A DNA stretch of 64,000 bases from Streptomyces pactum. GTDB lineage: Bacteria > Actinomycetota > Actinomycetes > Streptomycetales > Streptomycetaceae. Numbering within the stretch: position 1 is the first letter of the stretch; each line of letters begins with the position of its first letter. Made by a program: the position numbers and the translations under genes. The stretch is taken from positions 868,001-932,000 of the forward strand of contig NZ_CP019724.1 of the NCBI RefSeq assembly GCF_002005225.1. The letters are read 5' to 3'. Below the pieces are notes generated by a model. It was not told the origin of the DNA and did not search any database. It worked only from the letters and a program-made list of their open reading frames with translations. Positions 58,306-64,000 of the stretch are shown one piece after another.

Positions 58306-59661
58306 GTGACCGACTGGGCCGGCCGCACCGCCGTCGAGATCGCCGCCGCCGTACGCGAGAAGCGGGCCACGCCCCGAGAGGTGGTGGCGGACCACCTGAA
58401 CCGCATAGAGCGGCTCGACGGCCGCGTCGGCGCCTTCCGCGAGGTGCGCGCCGAGGCGGCGCTCGCCGAGGCCGAGGAGGTCGGCGCCCGGGCTGATCTG
58501 GGCGAACTGCCCTTGGCCGGCGTGCCGGTGGCGGTCAAGGACAACCTGCCGGTGCGCGGTGAGTCCACGCGCAACGGCTCCGCCGCGACGCCGGACACGC
58601 CCGCCGGGGACGACCACGTCACCGTGGCCCGGCTGCGGGCGGCCGGCGCGGTCGTGGTGGGGCTGACGAACGTGCCCGAGCTGTGCGTGTTCGGCACCAC
58701 CGAGGGCGTGCACGGCACCGCCCGCAATCCGTGGGACCCGACCCGCTCGGCGGGTGGTTCGTCGGGCGGCAGCGCGGCCGCGGTCGCCGCCGGGATGGCG
58801 CCGGTCGCACTCGGCAACGACGGCATGGGCTCGCTGCGCATACCGGCGGCCAACTGCGGTCTGGTCACCATCAAGCCGGGCCACGGGGTGGTGCCGGCCG
58901 GCCTGGGCGACGGCGACTGGTTCGGCATGTCCGAGAACGGGCCGCTGGCCACGACGGTCGAGGACGCCCGCCTGATGCTCGCGGTCCTGGCGGACGGCCT
59001 CGTGGACGGCGAGCCGCCGCGCCGCGAGGACTCCGGTGTCCTCCGCGTCGCCGCCTCCCTGCGCAGCCCCCTGGCCGGCGTCACCGTATCCCGCCCGTAC
59101 GCGGGCGCCGTCCGCGAGGCGGCCGGGGTGCTGATGAAGGCGGGGCACCAGGTGCGGCGGGCGGACCCGCCCTACCCGGCGTCGCTGGGCCTGACCGCCC
59201 TGACCCACTGGACGGCCGCCACGTCCGTGGACGCGCGGGAACTGGACCGGCGGCTGCTGGCCGGGCGGACCCGGGTGCACGCGGCCCTGGGGCGGCGTTT
59301 CGTGCGCACGGTGGCCACCGGCGAGGGCCGAAACGGGCTGCGCGAGCACCTGGAGCCGTTCTTCGCCGAGCACGACGTCCTGCTGACCCCGGCGCTGGCC
59401 CGCCGCTCCCCCGTGGCGGGGCCCTGGCACGAGCGGGGCTGGCTGCGGAACGTCGCGGCCAACTCCGCGTACTCGCCCTTCACGCCGCCCTGGAACCTGA
59501 CCGGCTGGCCCGCGATGACGGTGCCGTTCGGCACGCTGCCCTCGGGCGCCCCCTGTGCCGTACAACTGGTCGGGCTGCCCGGGTCGGAGACGGCCCTGCT
59601 GGAAGTGGCGGGCCGGATCGAGGCACTGCGTCCCTGGCGGCGGACGGCCCCGGCGCTCTGA
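58306..59661 (+). CDS. Amidase (amidase-signature family)
   Basis: 451 residues from GTG 58306. The amidase-signature Ser-Ser-Lys triad is visible: Lys in PVAVKDNLPVRG, cis-Ser in STRSAGGSSGGSAAAVAAG (TRSAGGSSGGS) and nucleophile Ser in NDGMGSLRIPAANCG. The family hydrolyses amides such as aryl or acyl amides, or transamidates in GatA. This one lacks a GatCAB context and is a stand-alone enzyme of unknown substrate. The middle region ~270-330 is variable, as usual. It ends eight bases before the convergent GNAT gene. Confidence 0.87.
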   Translation: MTDWAGRTAVEIAAAVREKRATPREVVADHLNRIERLDGRVGAFREVRAEAALAEAEEVGARADLGELPLAGVPVAVKDNLPVRGESTRNGSAATPDTPAGDDHVTVARLRAAGAVVVGLTNVPELCVFGTTEGVHGTARNPWDPTRSAGGSSGGSAAAVAAGMAPVALGNDGMGSLRIPAANCGLVTIKPGHGVVPAGLGDGDWFGMSENGPLATTVEDARLMLAVLADGLVDGEPPRREDSGVLRVAASLRSPLAGVTVSRPYAGAVREAAGVLMKAGHQVRRADPPYPASLGLTALTHWTAATSVDARELDRRLLAGRTRVHAALGRRFVRTVATGEGRNGLREHLEPFFAEHDVLLTPALARRSPVAGPWHERGWLRNVAANSAYSPFTPPWNLTGWPAMTVPFGTLPSGAPCAVQLVGLPGSETALLEVAGRIEALRPWRRTAPAL

Positions 59662-59668
59662 ACGACGC

Positions 59669-60151
59669 CTACAGGGCGCGGTACATGACGTGCAGGCCGA
59701 CCCGCCCGTGCCGCGGGTGGTCGAAGGCGTCCGGCACCGTACCCAGGATCGTGAAGCCGAGGGAGGTCCAGAGCCGCACGGCCGGGTTGGTCTCGACGAC
59801 GGCGTTGAAGACCATGCCCCGGTATCCGTCGGCCCTGGCGGCGGCCAGTACGTGTTCGGCTAGGGCGCGGCCGGTGCCGCGGCCCGCCCGGTCGGGGTCG
59901 ACCATGAATCCAGCGTTGGCGATGCGGGCGGCGGGGCCGCCGTAGTTGGGGGTGACGTAGGCGGAGGCGACGACGGCGCCGGTGTCGTCCTCGGTGACGT
60001 AGACGCGTTTGGCGGGGTTCATCCACAGGGCCCGGGCGTCCTCCTCGGACGTGTCCGGGTCCCAGGCGTAGGTCTCGCCGGCCGCGACGATGCGGTGCCA
60101 GAAGGGCCAGATGTGCGGCCAGTCACCGGCCGTCGCTTCCCTGATCAGCAT
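59669..60151 (-). CDS. GNAT-family N-acetyltransferase
   Basis: 160 residues. LIREATAGDWPHIWPFWHRIVAAGETYAWDPD opens the fold. The acetyl-CoA loop is MVDPDRAGRGTGRALAEHVLAAARADGY, and NAVVETNPAVRLWTSLGFTILGTVPDAFDHPRHG closes it. Relatives include phosphinothricin- and L-amino-acid N-acetyltransferase-like proteins, and the substrate is unknown. ATG 60151 is at the homologous start although the frame is open to 60328. Confidence 0.87.
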   Translation of the reverse strand: MLIREATAGDWPHIWPFWHRIVAAGETYAWDPDTSEEDARALWMNPAKRVYVTEDDTGAVVASAYVTPNYGGPAARIANAGFMVDPDRAGRGTGRALAEHVLAAARADGYRGMVFNAVVETNPAVRLWTSLGFTILGTVPDAFDHPRHGRVGLHVMYRAL

Positions 60152-60206
60152 GGGCGTGAGTCTCGCACGCCCATGCGTCCGGCGGTTCCTCGGGTGGCGC
60201 CGCGGG

Positions 60207-60383
60207 TCAGTCCACGCTGGGCAGGATGTGGGGCTCGGCGAGGTCCTCCTCGTAGCCCGCGAGACGGATGGGGGCGGACCGGGCCCACACGTCGAGGCTG
60301 CCGATCTCTCCGGGCCGGCGGTCCGCACGCTTGGTGCGTTCCTCGGGGCGTTGGTCTGGATTCGTCGTCGTCTCCGGTGTCAC
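60207..60383 (-). CDS. Small protein, 58 aa, unknown
   Basis: GTG 60383 has an AAGGAG six bases upstream, an excellent ribosome-binding site for so short a frame. The sequence is a charged N-terminal half (TPETTTNPDQRPEERTKRADRRPGEIGS) and a more hydrophobic, acidic C-terminal half (LDVWARSAPIRLAGYEED LAEPHILPSVD). It has no signal peptide and no Cys. The two-part, leader-and-core look could mean a RiPP precursor or small regulator, but no modifying enzyme lies beside it. I do not recognise a named family. Confidence 0.6.
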   Translation of the reverse strand: MTPETTTNPDQRPEERTKRADRRPGEIGSLDVWARSAPIRLAGYEEDLAEPHILPSVD

Positions 60384-60856
60384 CGCGCACTCCTTATGTG
60401 TCGGGTCACCCTCGGGGCCTGCCGGCCAGTCTCCTGTGCGGCACCTGGCGCCCGCTCGGGTGTGAGTCGAATGCAGTTCGGACGCGGTGGCGCCGGTCAC
60501 TCGTGCGAGAGCAGGCCGTTGTGAACCGGCTTGTCCCATGACGGACTCCGGGTGTGGGTGGTGCCCTGTACTGCCGCCCGTCCGCTCCAGATTAACCAAA
60601 TGAGCGGGGGTGCGCTCTATGGGGCTCGAAACATGGGGGAACCATTGCCCTTCGTTCCGCGCGCAGTTGGCCCCAGCCTGCCCGGGTTCGCCCACTTCCG
60701 TACCGTGCGCAACTCACCCATTCGGCCCACATCGCCGACCGTACCTTCGATGGTCGGCGGCGCCGGGTCACGCAGTTAAGTTGCCGTTGGCTGCGGCGCA
60801 AGCTCGCCATGGTCTGCTGCCGGTCGGCAACGGCTGTCTCGTGGGAGGACCGAGGC
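60384..60856. other. Divergent intergenic region
   Basis: 473 bases without a supportable gene. It includes an AT-richer patch near 60590 (CCAGATTAACCAAATG) and the hairpin at 60733-60759. It holds promoters for the small protein and the HD-like gene, which I cannot place exactly. Confidence 0.6.
60733..60759. promoter_or_regulatory. 8-bp stem hairpin upstream of HD-like gene
   Basis: CGCCGACC and GGTCGGCG are perfect complements around an 11-base loop, 98 bases before the ATG at 60857. It may be an operator or leader structure. Confidence 0.4.
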
Positions 60857-61300
60857 ATGGAACTGCGCAGCGTCGAGGAGCTGATGGACCTGCTGTACGC
60901 CTGCCGGGGCGAACGGTCCGCCGCCGAGCGCGGCGGCGGACCCGTGGACCTGCACGGGCACGCGCTGCGGACCGCCGCGCTGCTGCGCCGGCGCCGCCCC
61001 GCCGACAAGGAGCTCCAGGTCGCCGGCCTGGTGTCGCCCGTGGGCCGCCTGCTGTGGCCCGGCAACCCGGCGGTCCGGACCGCCGACGCGGTGCGGCCAC
61101 TGCTCGGTGCGCGGGTCGCCCGCCTGCTGCTGCGCCACTCCCACCCGGAGGCCTGGGCGCACGACGACGACCTGGTCAGCCTGCGCCAGGCGGACGAGGA
61201 GGCCCGTACCACCGCCTTCGACGCCGGGGTCCTCGAGGACTGGCGCACGGTGCTGGAACTGACGGCGGCGCGGAACTCGCGGCTCGGCGCCGTCGACTGA
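60857..61300 (+). CDS. Degenerate HD-domain protein (PhnZ/TIGR03276-like without HD)
   Basis: 147 residues from ATG 60857 (GGGAGG eight bases upstream). MDLLYACRGERSAAERGGGPVDLHGHALRTAALLRRRRPADKELQVAGLV resembles the start of HD-domain oxygenases (PhnZ / myo-inositol oxygenase-like). The catalytic HD pair, normally in a sequence like LLHDIGH, is here SPVGR. Later features, LLLRHSHPEAWAHDDDLVSLRQADEEARTT, fit the same helical fold. With its metal-ligand pair gone it is likely non-catalytic. The similarity is by eye and should be treated as moderate. Spacer 61301-61511 holds nothing I can assign. Confidence 0.65.
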   Translation: MELRSVEELMDLLYACRGERSAAERGGGPVDLHGHALRTAALLRRRRPADKELQVAGLVSPVGRLLWPGNPAVRTADAVRPLLGARVARLLLRHSHPEAWAHDDDLVSLRQADEEARTTAFDAGVLEDWRTVLELTAARNSRLGAVD

Positions 61301-61511
61301 GGCGCCCGGCGGACGGTGCGCGAGGTGTGCCCGAGGTCCAGGAGGCCGCGCGGTGCCCCCGACGGGCGGCAGGCCCCCGGGCGGGCCTGTATGGGATCGA
61401 ACCACGAAGTACGCGTGACCGGCGCACCGGGCACACCGGCGCTCGCCCGCACGGTAACCGGGAGCCGGGCGAACGGGCCAGGGAATTCACGCCGTTGGCC
61501 CGGCGCCGCTC

Positions 61512-63029
61512 TCACCACTTGCCGGGCGCGTAGTCCTTGAGGAAGACGCCGTACAGGTCCTCGCCCGCCTCGCCGCGCACGATCGGGTCGTAGACGCGGG
61601 CTGCGCCGTCGACCAGGTCGAGCGGGGCGTGGAAGCCGGCGTCGGCCAGCCGCAGCTTGTCGTAGTGGGGACGCTCGTCGGTGATCCAGCCGGTGTCGAC
61701 CGAGGTCATCAGGATGCCGTCGGTGTCGAACATCTCCTGGGCGCTGGTCCGCGTCACCATGTTCATGGCGGCCTTGGCCGCGTTGGTGTTCGGGTGGCCG
61801 GCGCCCTTGTAGCCGCGGGCGAACACGCCCTCCATCGCCGAGACGTTGACGACGTAGGCACGCCCCGCGGACGCCCTGCGCGCGGCCTCGGCCATCGCCG
61901 GCCGCAGCGCGCTGATGAGGATGAACGGCGACGTGTAGTTGCACAACTGGGTCTCGAGCAGTTCCACCGGGGAGATCTGCTCGATGGTCTGGACCCAGGT
62001 GTTGGTGTCGACGACGTCGGGGACCAGACCGCCCGCGTCGATGGCGGTGCCCTCGCGGTGCCGGACCACGCTGGCGTTGCCGGCGACCAGCGCGAGGTCG
62101 GCCACCTGCTGCGCGTCGAGCCCCGTGGCCCCGACGGGCAGCGCGGCAAGTCCGTCCACCGCACCCGAGTTGAAGGCGCCGATGACGTGGTGGGCGGGCA
62201 GCTCGCCGGCCGGCAGCGGGGCGCTCTCTCCCTCGACGAGCGCGGCGTACGCGGAGGGCAGCCGGCGCACGGTCTGGGTGGCGTTGTTGATCAGGATGTC
62301 GAGCGGGCCCCGCTCGGTGACCTGGTCGGCCAGGGCCACGGCCTGGGCGGGATCGCGCAGGTCGATGCCGACGACCTCCAGGCGGTGGATCCAGTCCGCG
62401 GAGTCGTCCATGGCCTTGAAGCGGCGGATGGCGTCCTTGGGGAAGCGGGTCGTGATCGTGGTGTGCGCGCCGTCGCGCAGCAGCCGCAGCGCGATGTACA
62501 TGCCGATCTTGGCCCGGCCGCCGGTAAGCAGCGCGCGCTTGCCGGTGAGGTCGGCGCGGGCGTCGCGGCGCGCCCGGTTCTCGGCGGCGCAGCTCTGGCA
62601 GAGCTGGTGGTAGAAGTAGTCGACCTCGACGTACCGCTGCTTGCAGATGTAGCAGGAGCGGGGGCGCTGCAGTATTCCGGCGATGCTGCCCTCCTCGGTG
62701 CGGGAGGAGGGCAGGATGCCTTCGGTCTCGTCGTCGATGCGCTCGGCGGACCCGGTGGCGGTGGCCTCGGTCACCAGTTTGTCGTGGGCGGTCTTGGCGG
62801 CCCGGCGCTCCTGGCGGCGGCGCTGCTTGACCATGCGGTAGATGTGCGACGTGGCCCGGCGGACCCGGACCGCGTCCGGGTGGTCGACGTCGAGGCCGTC
62901 GAGTTCCGCCAGCACGCTCAGGCAGACGGCGAGCCGCTCCGGGTCGATACCGGGGCCGTACCCCGCCTCGTCACCGGACTCGTACACCACCTCGTCCGTG
63001 GTCGCCGAACCGTCCTGTGTCACCGTCAT
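61512..63029 (-). CDS. Zinc-ribbon-bearing SDR-like oxidoreductase
   Basis: 505 residues, twice the usual SDR length. Residues ~25-120 are helical and charged. Residues ~124-150 contain a CX2C...CX2C ribbon (CYICKQ ... CQSCAAEN). The SDR Rossmann domain starts at ~163 (KRALLTGGRAKIGMYIALRLL), followed by LDILINNATQTVRRLP. The catalytic-site region reads YVVNVSAMEGVFARGYKGAGHPNTNAAKAAMN: Ser and Lys are present, but the position of the Tyr in YxxxK is Thr. An insert of ~60 residues (260-320) precedes it. Cofactor binding seems intact, but normal dehydrogenase chemistry is doubtful. ATG 63029 is the first start of the frame. Confidence 0.8.
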   Translation of the reverse strand: MTVTQDGSATTDEVVYESGDEAGYGPGIDPERLAVCLSVLAELDGLDVDHPDAVRVRRATSHIYRMVKQRRRQERRAAKTAHDKLVTEATATGSAERIDDETEGILPSSRTEEGSIAGILQRPRSCYICKQRYVEVDYFYHQLCQSCAAENRARRDARADLTGKRALLTGGRAKIGMYIALRLLRDGAHTTITTRFPKDAIRRFKAMDDSADWIHRLEVVGIDLRDPAQAVALADQVTERGPLDILINNATQTVRRLPSAYAALVEGESAPLPAGELPAHHVIGAFNSGAVDGLAALPVGATGLDAQQVADLALVAGNASVVRHREGTAIDAGGLVPDVVDTNTWVQTIEQISPVELLETQLCNYTSPFILISALRPAMAEAARRASAGRAYVVNVSAMEGVFARGYKGAGHPNTNAAKAAMNMVTRTSAQEMFDTDGILMTSVDTGWITDERPHYDKLRLADAGFHAPLDLVDGAARVYDPIVRGEAGEDLYGVFLKDYAPGKW

Positions 63030-63133
63030 CGCCGCTGCCGTTCCCTGGTCACCGTCGCGGCGCTCCGAGACGCGTCCGCTTTCGAACAGCGGATTTTATT
63101 CAGCGCCGGGGCACGGAGCCAAACCCGTCCCCC

Positions 63134-64000
63134 TCAGGGACCGCAGGCGGTGAGCAATGTCTCCACCTCCTCCGACAACGCCAGCGCGAACCGGTCGAGG
63201 TCCGGCACCGCCTTCCCGTCGGCGACCAAGCCGTAGTGGACCTTCCCCCGGTACGTCGAGACGGCCACCGCCAGGGAGTGGCCGCGGGCCAGCGGCGCCA
63301 GCGGGTAGACCTCGGTGAGCGGGTGGCCGCCGAGCCGCAGGCCGAGGCTGGGCAGGGGGACGCTGGTGACCAGGATGTCGAACCACAGCCGGGCCGCCTG
63401 CCCGACCAGCGGCCCGCCGAGCCGGTGGCCGAGCGCCGGGACGTGATCGGCGAGCAGGGCGACGGCGCCGGCGCCCCGGCCGGGCCCCGCGTCCTTGTTG
63501 CGGTCCATGGCGGCGCGGACCGCGCCGAGGCGGGACAGCGGGTCGGGGTCGCCGACGGGAAGCCGTATCAGGTAACCGGAGAGCCGGTTGCCCTGGGGCT
63601 GGGCGGTGCGCGGGCGGCGCTTGGAGACGGGGATCAGCGCACGCGGCGCGACGCCCTCGCTGCCGTCGCCGCGCTCGTCCAGCCAGCGACGCAGGGCGCC
63701 GGCGACGACGGCGATCAGGACGTCGTTGACGGTGCCGCCGACGGTCTTGCGTACGCGGTGCACGTCGTCGAGGTCGACGGCGACGCCCGCGGTGCGGCGG
63801 GTACCGGAGGACTCCGCGGTCAGCGCGGCCGAGGAACGCACGTCGAGGATGGACAGGGCCGCGGCGGCGCCGATGTCGAGGGCGCGGCCCGCGTCGGACA
63901 GGGCGCCGCGCACCCTCTCCGGCAGTCCGCGCACGTCCGGCAGGAGAGCGCGCGGGGGCGGACCGGGGCGGGGCCGGGGCGCGGGGAGGTCCATCGGGTC
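63134..64000 (-). CDS. Wax ester synthase/diacylglycerol acyltransferase-like protein (partial, N-terminus beyond window)
   Basis: The frame is open to the right edge, so the N-terminal part with the HHXXXDG active site is missing; Met at 63994 is internal. About 288 C-terminal residues are visible: TVGGTVNDVLIAVVAGALRRWLDERGD, ALIPVSKRRPRTAQPQGNRLSGYLIRLP, FDILVTSVPLPSLGLRLGGHPLTEVYPLAPLARGHSLAVAVSTYRGKVHYGLVADGKAVPD. These match the WS/DGAT acyltransferase C-terminal (DUF1298) domain, which makes triacylglycerol or wax esters as storage lipid. It ends near a gap of ~100 bases before the SDR start. Confidence 0.87.
   Translation of the reverse strand, partial: DPMDLPAPRPRPGPPPRALLPDVRGLPERVRGALSDAGRALDIGAAAALSILDVRSSAALTAESSGTRRTAGVAVDLDDVHRVRKTVGGTVNDVLIAVVAGALRRWLDERGDGSEGVAPRALIPVSKRRPRTAQPQGNRLSGYLIRLPVGDPDPLSRLGAVRAAMDRNKDAGPGRGAGAVALLADHVPALGHRLGGPLVGQAARLWFDILVTSVPLPSLGLRLGGHPLTEVYPLAPLARGHSLAVAVSTYRGKVHYGLVADGKAVPDLDRFALALSEEVETLLTACGP

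Overview
This is a very GC-rich chromosomal segment with dense genes, many GTG starts and 4-base start/stop overlaps. It contains ergothioneine, ornithine-lipid, c-di-GMP, sortase and SpoIIE-type phosphatase genes, which together point to Streptomyces. From memory and unverified, the order egtABCD - olsBA - sdhCAB - rmdA - 'SCO0930' lipoprotein resembles the SCO09xx region of S. coelicolor. I see no rRNA, tRNA, CRISPR array, insertion sequence or prophage.

Layout. 1-8.5 kb: accessory single genes (a SARP regulator cut by the window edge, a hydrolase, an MFS exporter, VOC and PPOX proteins, a beta-hydroxyacid dehydrogenase, an orphan PemK/MazF-fold protein and a bacterial-type PARG). 8.7-13.2 kb: the translationally coupled egtABCD operon for ergothioneine. 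13.2-19.9 kb: an orphan sugar-binding lipoprotein, dodecin, a HAD phosphatase, a flavin monooxygenase, a compact UvrA-like ATPase and a PRC-barrel stress protein with a collagen-like insert. 19.9-26.2 kb: olsBA (ornithine lipid), sdhCAB (succinate dehydrogenase/fumarate reductase) and a divergent LysR gene sharing a palindrome with sdhC. 26.3-30.5 kb: rmdA (PAS-GGDEF-EAL) coupled to a SAM methyltransferase, then a repeat lipoprotein. 30.9-35.7 kb: a cell-envelope block (proline-rich surface protein, DUF4239-like membrane protein, two related surface proteins, a class F sortase and a polysaccharide deacetylase). 35.8-47.3 kb: a universal stress protein, amino-acid permease, CapA lipoprotein, an ECF sigma / unknown / anti-sigma unit, a Fpg/Nei glycosylase, a PAS-GAF-PP2C-ATPase phosphatase, a repeat-rich lipoprotein and a lipase-maturation-factor-like protein.

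47.3-58.2 kb is the most coherent system. One minus-strand operon encodes a CUT1 ABC importer (binding protein and two permeases), a GH5 protein resembling N-glycan-core beta-mannosidases, a GH85 endo-beta-N-acetylglucosaminidase and a GH38 alpha-mannosidase. A LacI regulator is divergent, and two near-identical palindromes lie between them. I infer harvesting of high-mannose N-glycans. The GH85 gene carries an apparent 4-base expansion in a (CCGC)n tract that shifts its last ~108 codons. The GH5 gene is preceded by four 13-bp repeats, each carrying a Shine-Dalgarno-like AAGGA.

58.3-64 kb: an amidase, a GNAT acetyltransferase, a small protein with a strong ribosome-binding site, a degenerate HD-domain protein, an unusual zinc-ribbon SDR and the C-terminal part of a wax-ester-synthase-like acyltransferase cut by the right edge. 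Short tandem repeats of 8-15 bp recur in intergenic positions through the window.
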